From the IMG/VR virus record IMGVR_UViG_3300025305_000023, positions 1 through 55,121 of that record: a stretch of 55,121 nucleotides of DNA; one strand, written 5' to 3'. This document shows positions 27,732-35,560 of the stretch, piece after piece. The first letter of the stretch is position 1; each line of letters starts with the position of its first letter. The notes beneath the pieces were generated by a model, which saw nothing but the letters and a program-made list of their open reading frames with translations, had not been told where the DNA came from and searched no databases. The DNA is from a virus. A program made the position numbers and the translations under genes.

Positions 27732-28613
27732 TCACTCGTTCGCTAAACGTTCAAAATATGATAGAGCGTCTGTGTTCTCTTGTGTATTTTCATCAGAAGT
27801 TATAGATGTCTCTGACGTTTTATTAAAATTAACAGTCTCGGCAGTTTCTGTTGATGTTTCAATCGTGGAATGGCGAATGTCCGAACCAAGAACATCATGA
27901 AGTCGTTTTTTCAACTCATCATATGTCTTGAAATTACTTGGATCAGTAAATTCACTTAAAGCGTATTGTGCTTTCCACAATTCTTCTAATTTCTCGTCAT
28001 CTCCATCAAACAATGCAGACATTGATTCAAATTCTGATTTATCATAGTTGATAAAACCAGCAATCTTACGAACCTTTAACTTGAAATTAGCACCTTTCCA
28101 AAAATCAAATGGATTGATGGGATCTTCATCTTCAAACTCAGGAGACATAGCCTCTTGGATTTTATCAAAAATCTTCTTACCATATTTGTAAAGAAAAACC
28201 TTTCCTTCATTTTGAGGATTTGCAGGATCGCTCACTACAAGAATATTTGAAACATAGTGCAAACGACGTTTACGAGCGCGAGCAAAATCCTTGTCGGACT
28301 CCACACCACTATTCCAAAATTCTGTATTCATTTCCGACACAGGATCTTTTTGTCCGAGCGTAGTTAGACTATTTTCAATGTACCAACCACCCCTACCTTT
28401 GAACCCGTGTGAATAATACTTCGCCCATGGAAGTTCTTCATCTTCTGGCGCAGGAAGGAATCGAATAACAGCATAGCCGTTACTTGACTTATCCAATTCT
28501 GGCCGCCAAAAACGTTCGTCAACATACGAATCCTTTTTGTTCATATCTTCAATTTTCTTGGTGAGTTGATCGATGCCCGAGGCAGACCGTTTCTTAAAAT
28601 CAGCAAATGACAT
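27732..28613 (-). CDS. 32: Single-stranded DNA-binding protein gp32
   Basis: 293 residues (T4: 301). The N-terminus FADFKKRSASGIDQLTKKI is the basic LAST-type cooperativity segment. The OB-fold core follows with NGYAVIRFLPAPEDEELPWAKYYSHGFKGRGGWYIENSLTT, SNILVVSDPANPQNEGKVFLYKYGKKIFDKI and FWKGANFKLKVRKIAGFINYDKS, very close to T4. The C-terminus is Ser/Thr/Glu-rich and acidic, as needed for partner binding. T4's zinc ligands Cys77, Cys87 and Cys90 are absent (the loop reads SLTTLGQKDPVSEMN), so no zinc site is expected. It coats replication intermediates. It has an early-type and a late-type promoter and a hairpin leader. Confidence 0.95.
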   Translation of the reverse strand: MSFADFKKRSASGIDQLTKKIEDMNKKDSYVDERFWRPELDKSSNGYAVIRFLPAPEDEELPWAKYYSHGFKGRGGWYIENSLTTLGQKDPVSEMNTEFWNSGVESDKDFARARKRRLHYVSNILVVSDPANPQNEGKVFLYKYGKKIFDKIQEAMSPEFEDEDPINPFDFWKGANFKLKVRKIAGFINYDKSEFESMSALFDGDDEKLEELWKAQYALSEFTDPSNFKTYDELKKRLHDVLGSDIRHSTIETSTETAETVNFNKTSETSITSDENTQENTDALSYFERLANE

Positions 28614-28638
28614 AATATTGTCTCCTTATATTTGCTTT

Positions 28639-28680
28639 CGCGGAACTCCCGCGTTCTAATATCGGCAGGAACTCCCTACC
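28639..28680 (-). promoter_or_regulatory. Two tandem leader hairpins with identical GAGTT loops before gp32
   Basis: In the gp32 message, hairpin 1 (28680-28664) has a 6-bp stem and hairpin 2 (28653-28639) a 5-bp GC stem. Both present a GAGTT pentaloop. They lie between the promoters and the AGGAG ribosome site. T4 gp32 represses its own translation by binding a structured leader, so this is a plausible autoregulatory operator. The role is an inference. Confidence 0.6.
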
Positions 28681-28687
28681 ACTATAT

Positions 28688-28726
28688 TATTTATATGAAT
28701 TATACACCAGTTATTGACGGATGCAA
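28688..28726 (-). promoter_or_regulatory. Dual promoter of gp32: sigma70-like plus T4-late box
   Basis: On the minus strand TTGCAT (28726-28721), 16 bases, TATAAT (28704-28699) form a host-type promoter. TATAAATA (28695-28688), the T4 late consensus, follows and would start transcripts close to the base of leader hairpin 1. Dual early and late transcription is known for T4 gene 32. Confidence 0.65.
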
Positions 28727-28729
28727 GAA

Positions 28730-28954
28730 CTAAACAGGCAATTCAGGAGATTTTTTAGGAAGAAGATTATACTCCATCCCTTCTTTTTCTAGTTTTTCAA
28801 TAATGGGTTTTGTGAGATATTTTGCACCAATCTGAGGTTCTAACTCATACTTTTCGCACATAGCCAAAACCGCTTCTATGTAAGAATGCTCTTGATTTAC
28901 AAGACATTCTATTTCTTTTATAAATTTATTCTGGGCTTCTTTACTAAATAACAT
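28730..28954 (-). CDS. 33: Late-transcription co-activator gp33
   Basis: 74 residues from ATG at 28954, chosen because AAAAGG lies 7 bases upstream; the frame extends to 29008 without a better site. HSYIEAVLAMCEKYELEPQIGAKYLTKPIIEKLEKEGMEYNLLP aligns by eye with T4 gp33 (Y-L-E-A, I-P-x-x-x-x-A-K-F-I, I-I-E-K-I, E-x-N-L-L). gp33 bridges the host RNA polymerase flap and the sliding clamp to activate late promoters. It lies upstream of gp32 in the same direction, near its T4 position. Confidence 0.85.
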   Translation of the reverse strand: MLFSKEAQNKFIKEIECLVNQEHSYIEAVLAMCEKYELEPQIGAKYLTKPIIEKLEKEGMEYNLLPKKSPELPV

Positions 28955-29041
28955 ACTCAATACCTTTTGTTGAACTTTTCTTATATATACTATATCCCAT
29001 ATATACAAGAAATCAATATTATTTTGGAGATTTTCTTTTAA

Positions 29042-30430
29042 ATGCCAAGCACCAACAACAACATCACAATTGAAATTACAGGAAACACCGCAGGCATGGC
29101 AACCGACTATGGATTGGTTGGTGCTAGTTTAGGAAGCGTACATGTTCCACTCTCAAAAATGGTATGGGGCGATACTGATTATGGTTATCGGGTAGACCTT
29201 TCCAACCCCCTACCAATACAATTTGCAGGACAAACAGGCCCAATTGAAATTAGTGGTAAGATTTCTGGTCAGACAAACGGCAACATGGCTGTTACTAATT
29301 ATGTTGACGGGTCAGCCATGCATTATATTGCAATTGCCGGGTCGACCAATGGATCTGATCCAGTTGGTGTGACCGGAACCGTTCAAGGCATTTATGATGG
29401 AATTCCAATAGAAGTAACTGGTAGCGTTAAATTCCTTGGTAGTATGGCATCAGATGCATATGGTAATAGTGCTGGTGTGAGAGGTATTCTTCTTCAGGGA
29501 ACCTCCGCAGGTGCAACCGCAACAGTTGCTGGTGAAGTGTTCCCAGGATATGGATTCGGTGTTCCAATTGCAATTACCGGAGGCAGAAGATTAAGTTCTA
29601 CAACCGATACCATTGAAGTGACTGGTTCTGTTAATGTTCTTGGGGACCGCGAACTTACCGCATCTACTGATGCAGTTTCTGTATATGGCTTTGATGGAAG
29701 TTCTGTTATTCGTACAAGTATACACACTGGTCCTGATGGTGTAACAGCAGGTTTCTCAGGAGATGCACTTAAAGTCGCTATTGTAAATGCAGCAGAAGGT
29801 ATTACATTTAGCGTGAGTGTACAAGCAGTAACCGGCGTTACAAATGCAAGCGAACCCCCACTAAGGGTTCAAGGATATACTGCCAGTGCGCAGTGTGATC
29901 CAGTAATTGTCAGAGGCGAAAATAGTGGTGCAATGGAGGTCATTTCAACTAGTGGATTGGTTACCACTATATCTGGAACAGTGACTATTGATGATACAAA
30001 TATAGTTTCATCCTTAGAAAATGAGGGAAAACCTCTCATCACTAAACTTAAAGATATTAAGAGCGGAACTGATAATATCCTTGATATTAAAAATGAACTA
30101 GAGAGTGGTAAGGGAATAAAGGCAGTAATATCATCCATTACTAAACCAACTATATTGCGATCTGGTTCTAAAACATGGTATGCGCCGGTTGCAAGTCAAC
30201 TTCATGTTAATGCTGAATTATCGTCTGGTGTTACTATTAAACTTTCACCGAGCAGCCCAATAAATGTATTAATCGGAAGCCGAACCTTAGTAAACAATGA
30301 TAATAATGGATATTTATTAGAACCAGGAGAATCAATCTACTTGGAAATAAACAACATAAACAAAATTTATGTCAAACCCGACACAAACGTTATTGACCTG
30401 GCAGCAACAGTATATTACTTAGGAAGTTAA
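29042..30430 (+). CDS. Virion-like beta-rich protein with repeats
   Basis: 462 residues, no family recognised. It is rich in Gly, Thr, Ser and Val with repeats of the form P-I-x-I-T/E-V-T-G-x-V (for example GIPIEVTGSVKFLG, TDTIEVTGSVNVLG, GVPIAITGG). This suggests a repetitive beta-solenoid or beta-sandwich. The last about 90 residues form a separate compact domain (SGVTIKLSPSSPINVLIGSR, EPGESIYLEINNINKIYVKP) resembling a capsid- or fibre-decoration fold. The ribosome site GGAG is 12 bases before ATG. It diverges from gp33 and is followed six bases later by another structural-looking gene. A virion surface role is inferred. Confidence 0.65.
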   Translation: MPSTNNNITIEITGNTAGMATDYGLVGASLGSVHVPLSKMVWGDTDYGYRVDLSNPLPIQFAGQTGPIEISGKISGQTNGNMAVTNYVDGSAMHYIAIAGSTNGSDPVGVTGTVQGIYDGIPIEVTGSVKFLGSMASDAYGNSAGVRGILLQGTSAGATATVAGEVFPGYGFGVPIAITGGRRLSSTTDTIEVTGSVNVLGDRELTASTDAVSVYGFDGSSVIRTSIHTGPDGVTAGFSGDALKVAIVNAAEGITFSVSVQAVTGVTNASEPPLRVQGYTASAQCDPVIVRGENSGAMEVISTSGLVTTISGTVTIDDTNIVSSLENEGKPLITKLKDIKSGTDNILDIKNELESGKGIKAVISSITKPTILRSGSKTWYAPVASQLHVNAELSSGVTIKLSPSSPINVLIGSRTLVNNDNNGYLLEPGESIYLEINNINKIYVKPDTNVIDLAATVYYLGS

Positions 30431-30436
30431 TTTTTT

Positions 30437-32371
30437 GTGTCTTTACGTCCATCAGCATCTAAATTAAAATCAAAAAGTGCTGGAATTATTCGTGATGTTC
30501 CAGGAGCAAACAACTATTTTATGGCTCTTGATTTTGCTATAAGTAAACAATCATACACTGACACGACAGAAATACTAACAACAAGTGCAACTGTAATCGT
30601 AAAAGGCGAGCATGTGTTATTAGATTATAGTCACCTAGATCCACATACAAATAAAACTGACATAGATGAGATTAGATATTTCTTTGAATCGACCGTTAGT
30701 AAAGATGATACAATCACACTAAGTAATGGTGAATATTTAAATGAAGCAACTGGTGATAAGACCATTTATGATATAAGTGGCACCATAACATTCAAAAAAT
30801 TTGATGTGAACAACATGATAATATATGCTGAAAAAGTTTCTATGGACAACCCAAGTTCAACATATTACATTTATGATCACAAATTCTTCTTATCTCCGCT
30901 AACATGGACAACTTCATCTTCGGTTGATACTACAACTGTCGATTCTGTTAATCAAATCATCAACATATTTCCACCATCATCTAACAACTCATTCCGTAAT
31001 TCATTTGGTTCTATATTCGCTGGTGATATAATTGAACTGAAAATTGATAACAAGGTATATAAATTCACAATAGAAAGTTACGATTCAAGAGAAACTGGCA
31101 CAATAGGTGAAATATTAAATGTTAAAGAAAGCATTCCAACCGAAATTTTAAATACTAATTTTGTTGGAACTAAAATATGGAGTCGCCTTAGAAGAAGAAC
31201 TACCTCTTCCCCAAAAGCAACAGATCCTTCAAAAACGATAAAATCAAGACCAAGACTTATGCCGGGTGTAGCAAGTGCAGGACTCGGTTTACCGGGTGTA
31301 GCAGGTGCAGGACTAATTGATGCAGTAGGGGGTATGTTTACCTCCCAGGGTATAGGCGGATGTTGCTGTTCAGGGCTTTGTCTTAATGGTTCTGAAACTG
31401 ACTGTGCTGAGTGTGGGGGTACATGGTGCCCGAAGAAATGCGATGACCAACCCGGAGGCGGCATCAATAGTAAATGTGAAGGGTCGTATAATGATCCTGA
31501 CCAGGAAGATTGGTTCTGCTGGAAGGCTGAGAAGGATGCTACTCAAGCGGCGACTCGCCCAATCGTACCTATCCAGCGTAATGCTGCGCAGCGTAATGCT
31601 GCCAGGCAAGAAGTAGAAGACACGACCGAGGCGATGATGCGAACATCTGGTTCAAATCGTAGACAACAAACTTCAAATACAAACATTTCTGCTATTGCAA
31701 CAGCAAAAAGAAAACACATGATATCTGGTTCCCCCACAATTTATGTAAAAATAGAATTAGATAAAGGAGGCAACGAAGTATATACTTTTAAACACACAGG
31801 ATCACCAAAAGGTAAACAAAGCGACACACTTACACTTGAAACCAACAAGACTTATAAATTTATACAATCTCATAGGTCAAATGGTGTTGCTGGTTTTACT
31901 AATCGTGACCATCCATTAAGTATTGGAAGTTGTGTGGGTGGTCAGAACACCAACCAAAGAAATATGAGTGATGATTGTGAAATGAAACATCTCATAACAA
32001 GATCAGGTAGGAATCCCGGATTGGGTGGTTCTTATTTTTACTTTGGTCCGGTTCCATTTTCAAAATCACTTCACGCTTTTCATGCCGGTCACGGTGGAAT
32101 GGACGCACAAATTATAGTTACTAGTAGTAGTGCTAGTACTCGCGCATCAACACCACCACTACGTTCATTTGGTCCACCACCTGTGGGTGCAGGACTCAGT
32201 GATGAAGAAGGTGTGCCTGTGGATGATACTCAAGCGGCGACTCGCCCAATCGTACCTATCCAGCGTACCGCTACCAGAACACAGAATCAGATGAGGGATC
32301 CGAATAGATCAATTAATCCTGTAAAAACACAGAATCAGATGCGGGATCAATCTCCAAGAGGAACTTATTAA
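30437..32371 (+). CDS. Modular virion-like protein with Cys knot and cupredoxin-like domain
   Basis: 644 residues, GTG start at 30437. The N-terminal about 275 residues are beta-rich and may attach to the particle. A Gly/Ala linker with two G-V-A-(S/G)-A-G-L-type repeats leads to a Cys-rich module (CCCSGLC..DCAECGGTWCPKKC, about residues 310-340) related to the fibre modules. Then comes a repeat segment (T-Q-A-A-T-R-P-I-V-P-I-Q-R), and residues about 430-560 with TYKFIQ..SNGVAGFTNRDHPLSIG and HAFHAGHGGMDAQIIV, which recall the cupredoxin-like blue-copper fold, although the usual Cys ligand is not evident. The C-terminus repeats the T-Q-A-A-T-R segment and T-Q-N-Q-M-R-D twice. Function unknown. 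Confidence 0.65.
   Translation: MSLRPSASKLKSKSAGIIRDVPGANNYFMALDFAISKQSYTDTTEILTTSATVIVKGEHVLLDYSHLDPHTNKTDIDEIRYFFESTVSKDDTITLSNGEYLNEATGDKTIYDISGTITFKKFDVNNMIIYAEKVSMDNPSSTYYIYDHKFFLSPLTWTTSSSVDTTTVDSVNQIINIFPPSSNNSFRNSFGSIFAGDIIELKIDNKVYKFTIESYDSRETGTIGEILNVKESIPTEILNTNFVGTKIWSRLRRRTTSSPKATDPSKTIKSRPRLMPGVASAGLGLPGVAGAGLIDAVGGMFTSQGIGGCCCSGLCLNGSETDCAECGGTWCPKKCDDQPGGGINSKCEGSYNDPDQEDWFCWKAEKDATQAATRPIVPIQRNAAQRNAARQEVEDTTEAMMRTSGSNRRQQTSNTNISAIATAKRKHMISGSPTIYVKIELDKGGNEVYTFKHTGSPKGKQSDTLTLETNKTYKFIQSHRSNGVAGFTNRDHPLSIGSCVGGQNTNQRNMSDDCEMKHLITRSGRNPGLGGSYFYFGPVPFSKSLHAFHAGHGGMDAQIIVTSSSASTRASTPPLRSFGPPPVGAGLSDEEGVPVDDTQAATRPIVPIQRTATRTQNQMRDPNRSINPVKTQNQMRDQSPRGTY
31541..31580 (+). repeat. 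Exact 40-base direct repeat, copy 1
   Basis: Forty identical bases, encoding Q-A-A-T-R-P-I-V-P-I-Q-R, recur at 32228-32267 in the same frame of the same gene. The following bases also hold a short tandem copy (CAGCGTAATGCTG twice). Perfect nucleotide identity points to recent duplication or recombination. Confidence 0.95.
32228..32267 (+). repeat. Exact 40-base direct repeat, copy 2
   Basis: Second copy of the repeat at 31541-31580. Recombination between the copies would delete about 690 bases (229 codons, in frame), removing the cupredoxin-like domain. Confidence 0.95.
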
Positions 32372-32501
32372 TAATAGATTCTGCAACCCATTCCTTAGAA
32401 CCATCTTCATATTGAATCTCTACTTGAGAATCTTTTGATTCTGTAATAATTCCAGTTTTATATGATTCTTTGTTTACTACTTTTTCGCCAACATTATACA
32501 T
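32313..32501 (-). CDS. Small SH3/Tudor-like protein
   Basis: 62 residues. VGEKVVNKESYKTGIITESKDSQVEIQYEDGSKEWVAESII is a compact five-strand barrel pattern like SH3, KOW or Tudor domains. Its last about 59 bases overlap, antisense, the 3' end of the plus-strand modular protein. It is the last gene of the accessory operon behind the SET gene. Function unknown. Confidence 0.6.
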   Translation of the reverse strand: MYNVGEKVVNKESYKTGIITESKDSQVEIQYEDGSKEWVAESIINKFLLEIDPASDSVFLQD

Positions 32502-32540
32502 CCATACACTCCTATAGTTTTATTAGACCGCCGTAATATA

Positions 32541-33071
32541 TTATATATTATCAATTGGGATTATGTAATGTTCATGTGTGTGTAGGTTTACTTTACCGCG
32601 TGTTGGTTTACCATACCAATATAAAAGTTCTTGACTATTATCTATATCCCTTGTTGTACTAACTTCTACACATCGAGTTTTTAAATTTATTTTCATTTCC
32701 ACATTAGATTCTTCTTTAGTCGCAGAATTATTATATAATTGAACACATCCACTAGACATTATATATTTATCTTCACCCCCGTAGTGTATCCTACTGCTAA
32801 AATCAAACTGCTGCTGCTTACATTTTTTGTCCCCACTTAAACATTTTATAGAAACACAATGTTCACGGATGCTGCGACACACCGTTTTGTCTTTGATCTT
32901 GTAGTTAGTTATTATAAATGGGGCCTTTTCAATCAATGTACCTTTTGATATATCAGTTGTCGCAAACACACCATATCCATGTAGTTGACTTTTGCCAACA
33001 TAAATTTTTGTTGATGTTGGAATTATGTTACAGTATTCTATTTGTTCACCCAATTGACTTTTTTTATTCAT
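32541..33071 (-). CDS. SET-domain protein (putative protein lysine methyltransferase)
   Basis: 176 residues. The SET N-terminal motif is clear at residues 26-44 (GKSQLHGYGVFATTDISKG), followed by a Cys-rich central insert (C65, C72, C77, C84), a degenerate N-H-S-like segment YNNS at 113-116, and the C-terminal motif SQELLYWYG at 146-154, which contains the catalytic-type Tyr. SET enzymes transfer methyl groups from S-adenosylmethionine to lysine side chains. No pre- or post-SET domain is present, so it is a minimal viral-type SET. Target is unknown; host or virion proteins are possible. It lies between the tRNAs and the small SH3-like gene. Confidence 0.8.
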   Translation of the reverse strand: MNKKSQLGEQIEYCNIIPTSTKIYVGKSQLHGYGVFATTDISKGTLIEKAPFIITNYKIKDKTVCRSIREHCVSIKCLSGDKKCKQQQFDFSSRIHYGGEDKYIMSSGCVQLYNNSATKEESNVEMKINLKTRCVEVSTTRDIDNSQELLYWYGKPTRGKVNLHTHEHYIIPIDNI

Positions 33072-33114
33072 GTGTGTTTTTCATCCCACCATTTGCAATA
33101 TACCAAACACCGAA

Positions 33115-33188
33115 CACGCCTGGCAGGACTTGAACCTGCAATCTACGGCTTAGAAGGCCGTTGCATTGTCCGATTATGCTACAGGCGC
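33115..33188 (-). tRNA. tRNA-Arg (anticodon TCT)
   Basis: Full cloverleaf on the minus strand: acceptor GCGCCTG / CAGGCGT, anticodon stem ACGGC / GCCGT with loop CTTCTAA, T-arm GCAGG-TTCAAGT-CCTGC, discriminator G. The CCA end is not encoded. It reads AGA, a common codon in the AT-rich genes here. Confidence 0.93.
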
Positions 33189-33193
33189 ATAAG

Positions 33194-33278
33194 TACGAGC
33201 GGTGGGACTCGAACCCACATGTCCAAACCGGACAACGGATTTTAAGTCCGTCGCGTATGCCAATTCCGCCACGCTCGC
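33194..33278 (-). tRNA. tRNA-Leu (anticodon TAA)
   Basis: 85-base class II tRNA with a long variable arm. Acceptor GCGAGCG / CGCTCGT, anticodon stem ACGGA / TCCGT with loop CTTAAAA, T-arm GTGGG-TTCGAGT-CCCAC, discriminator A. No encoded CCA. It reads UUA and is five bases from tRNA-Arg. Confidence 0.93.
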
Positions 33279-33285
33279 TTTCACT

Positions 33286-33558
33286 CTACACTTCCTCTAA
33301 ATTCACTTTAAAGATATAACTATCACCCGACTCATGCAGATGACCACTGATACCAGTCTCCCGAACAGCAGACATAAACTCTTCATATTCTATCTGAGTC
33401 CATGTTCCACCAAGGTCTAAGTCCTTCGGGTTGTTATAGAAAAAATCTTCGTCACCCACAGCATCTTCAAACCTATCTCGGGCAGACTCAAACCTATCAG
33501 GAGTTTCCCAAATCCAGTACTGAAATCCATATTCTTCTTCAATTGGAATTCTTGTCAT
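33286..33558 (-). CDS. Small hypothetical protein (G-F-x-Y-W-x-W-E)
   Basis: 90 residues from ATG at 33558, chosen because it lies just after the preceding stop; the frame also has an ATG at 33573. The N-terminus MTRIPIEEEYGFQYWIWETP is of a type I have seen in marine T4-like phages. The protein is acidic and Trp/Tyr-rich with no catalytic motif. It is part of the tightly packed minus-strand operon and ends just before tRNA-Leu. Confidence 0.65.
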   Translation of the reverse strand: MTRIPIEEEYGFQYWIWETPDRFESARDRFEDAVGDEDFFYNNPKDLDLGGTWTQIEYEEFMSAVRETGISGHLHESGDSYIFKVNLEEV

Positions 33559-33560
33559 TA

Positions 33561-33737
33561 CTATATTTCCCATTTTTCAGATATATCTCCACCGAATAAT
33601 TTACCAACCAAATACTCGGCAAACTGTTCCTTATAACTCTCCCACAACTCTGATTCTTCATGTGTTAACATACGATACTTGTTATAGAAGGCATTTTCAA
33701 GTTTTAATTCTATGTATTCAGACAAAGGAGCAAACAT
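33561..33737 (-). CDS. Small hypothetical protein
   Basis: 58 residues from ATG 33737, preferred over 33785 because AAAGGAGGAGTA lies directly upstream. MFAPLSEYIELKLENAFYNKY..ESELWESYKEQFAEYLVGKLF is helical and Tyr/Glu-rich. No known domain. Confidence 0.6.
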   Translation of the reverse strand: MFAPLSEYIELKLENAFYNKYRMLTHEESELWESYKEQFAEYLVGKLFGGDISEKWEI

Positions 33738-33753
33738 TACTCCTCCTTTCACA

Positions 33754-33942
33754 TCACAACAGATATTCGTTATAGTCTCTCCCATAACGTTCTAGTCTGT
33801 CCCTAACGCTCATCTCACGGAGATTCACCACAGGGTCTTCTCCGTAAACATCAATACGCTCTTCTTCTGTCATATCAAACAGAGAAGTATCAAATTCCAC
33901 TTGCGAATCTAACGATTCTGCCCATTTTTCAAACATACTCAT
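33754..33942 (-). CDS. Small acidic hypothetical protein
   Basis: 62 residues, acidic N-terminal half (EFDTSLFDMTEEERIDVYGEDP) and an Arg-rich end (SVRDRLERYGRDYNEYLL). It starts four bases inside the end of the preceding gene (ATGA overlap), implying translational coupling. No family recognised. Confidence 0.6.
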   Translation of the reverse strand: MSMFEKWAESLDSQVEFDTSLFDMTEEERIDVYGEDPVVNLREMSVRDRLERYGRDYNEYLL

Positions 33943-34475
33943 CTGTTTTTTTCTCCAACTTTGATTTGTTTACCAACAATAAATGATTTGCCACCAATTT
34001 GAGTACCAAAATCTCTTTTTGCTTTTCTAGATTTCACATCACCGACACCATAACCACCTACTCTTTGAATTTCGCCCTTTTTGATACTACCAGAAGCACC
34101 AGTGCCATGAAAATTAGAACCGGTCTTCTTGGACACGGTAAGAATCGAGTCTTGATCGTATTTCATACCCAATTTCATAATGTCCTTCTTCAATTTTCCG
34201 AAATTATTAGCAACTACCATGAATGTCTTTTCTTTTACCTTGATTTTCTTGCCTTTATGGTCTTCAATATATTCACCGCTAACAGGAACCGCTGTGTTAC
34301 CAGATTTTTTAATGTCTGTTCTCAACTCTTTTGCTCGTTTCTTATTTTCTGATGGTTTTAAGTCGCCCCGATGAGCAGAAATGAATGCAACAGATCTACC
34401 TTTTTCAATATGTGTGTAAAGGCGACTCAGTGAGCGTGATGCTGCTTCGGATAGAAAAGACTTAAAACTTAACAT
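33939..34475 (-). CDS. Putative internal head protein with capsid-targeting start
   Basis: 178 residues. It begins MLSFKSFLSEAAS, which fits the T4 capsid-targeting sequence pattern (M-K-T-Y-Q-E-F-I-x-E), normally cleaved after the Glu by prohead protease gp21. The body is strongly basic and Gly/Lys-rich, with SVAFISAHRGD near residue 30 and FHGTGASGSIKKGEIQRVGG near 122. Basic internal proteins are packaged with DNA in T4. Packaging is inferred from the start peptide; enzymatic activity is unknown. Confidence 0.65.
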   Translation of the reverse strand: MLSFKSFLSEAASRSLSRLYTHIEKGRSVAFISAHRGDLKPSENKKRAKELRTDIKKSGNTAVPVSGEYIEDHKGKKIKVKEKTFMVVANNFGKLKKDIMKLGMKYDQDSILTVSKKTGSNFHGTGASGSIKKGEIQRVGGYGVGDVKSRKAKRDFGTQIGGKSFIVGKQIKVGEKNR

Positions 34476-34496
34476 GATGCGATTCCTTTTTATTAT

Positions 34497-34655
34497 TTAG
34501 GATTCGTTGGATTTACCCTGTTCTTCCATGTATTCGTCAAACACCTTGTCGGGATCAACTGATGATGGCGGCCAGACCAACTCATCCCGCCTGTCATCCC
34601 AAACAAGATAGCCCTTTTCTTCTAACCAAATGCTGTAATCTTTCATTTTACCCAT
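34497..34655 (-). CDS. Small acidic protein (52 aa)
   Basis: ATG at 34655 (alternative at 34646), stop at 34497. MKDYSIWLEEKGYLVWDDRRDELVWPP followed by an acidic end. It overlaps the end of the gene upstream by eight bases. Four Trp residues in so short a protein are notable. No family known. Confidence 0.55.
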   Translation of the reverse strand: MGKMKDYSIWLEEKGYLVWDDRRDELVWPPSSVDPDKVFDEYMEEQGKSNES

Positions 34656-35163
34656 TGTTCAATTCCTGAATTTCCTTCATCAAACCATCAACATGATGAC
34701 TCATATTACAACGAATAACATCATCCGTTATACATGTATCATAACAGATATCCCACGCTGAGTCAACACCTTTTAGGACAGCAACCTCATAGTGACATTT
34801 TCCACCATCAGGCAGTTTAAACACAACAGAAACGCCGTAGCCATTCTTAAAGAACAACTTCGCCTGTTGATGTCCATAAATCTGTCCTTTCAAATCACCC
34901 ACATCCTCAAAAACCAAATCATCAAAACTCATAGTTGAACCATAATCCTGTTCCATCATTCTGTTTCGTCTGTAACCATCTGCTAACATCGTGTTCCACC
35001 GTGGTCGCATCTCTTTCGGGTCATCCGCCTCTGCAATAACTGTGCCAGCAATTCCAGAAGTAGGACCATCACCCATATGCACAACCATACCATCCTTGCA
35101 TGTCATAGAGAACGTATAGTGGTCCTGTCCGTTCGTCAATACCCAAATTCTTTCATCAATCAT
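34648..35163 (-). CDS. A-R-x-x-W family protein fused to a second domain
   Basis: 171 residues from ATG 35163, two bases after the preceding stop. The N-terminal about 65 residues contain MIDERIWVLTNGQDHYTFSM and MRPRWNTMLADGYRRNR, the shared motif of a family with several copies in this operon (x-R-x-x-W-x-x-x-x-x-x-G-Y/W-x-R/K). The C-terminal about 100 residues (AKLFFKNGYGVSVVFKLPDGGKCHYEVAVLKG) form a distinct alpha/beta-looking domain found alone in other phages. Function unknown. Confidence 0.6.
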   Translation of the reverse strand: MIDERIWVLTNGQDHYTFSMTCKDGMVVHMGDGPTSGIAGTVIAEADDPKEMRPRWNTMLADGYRRNRMMEQDYGSTMSFDDLVFEDVGDLKGQIYGHQQAKLFFKNGYGVSVVFKLPDGGKCHYEVAVLKGVDSAWDICYDTCITDDVIRCNMSHHVDGLMKEIQELNNG

Positions 35164-35164
35164 G

Positions 35165-35560
35165 TTATGCTTCCAATGCGTAGTTAGATGTTCGTCTTGG
35201 TGTCTTGCCCCACCCACTGTCCGGATGATTGGGTTGAACCTTCCGTGGTGGCACAGAGTCATCCCTAATCCACATGTGACTCGGGCGGATCAGGCTGTCC
35301 CACAAGTGTCGTGCCTGTTCGTAGGTCTTGTATTCTTTGTTGTTGACGTATTTCTCCACACCAGAATGCTCCTGAGCGTTCACCCAACACACAAGGACTC
35401 CACTGCTTTCAGGGAAGAACAAAATGCGGTTATAATCTGCACGGGGATTCCGAAGACCATACATCTTCAAACTAAGTTTACTTTCTCTTGGTTTCTCCCA
35501 CCAATAATCAGTGCTAGCATTCCAAGGTTGGTTGGTGTTTGGGTTGATTCCGTAATTCAT
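35165..35560 (-). CDS. A-R-x-x-W family small protein
   Basis: 131 residues from ATG 35560, where TAATG couples it to the previous gene; the frame is open upstream but lacks a better site. The motif YKTYEQARHLWDSLI lies at about residues 81-95. The N-terminal part has Trp-rich beta strands (RILFFPESSGVLVCWVNAQE). Member of the local paralog family; function unknown. Confidence 0.6.
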   Translation of the reverse strand: MNYGINPNTNQPWNASTDYWWEKPRESKLSLKMYGLRNPRADYNRILFFPESSGVLVCWVNAQEHSGVEKYVNNKEYKTYEQARHLWDSLIRPSHMWIRDDSVPPRKVQPNHPDSGWGKTPRRTSNYALEA

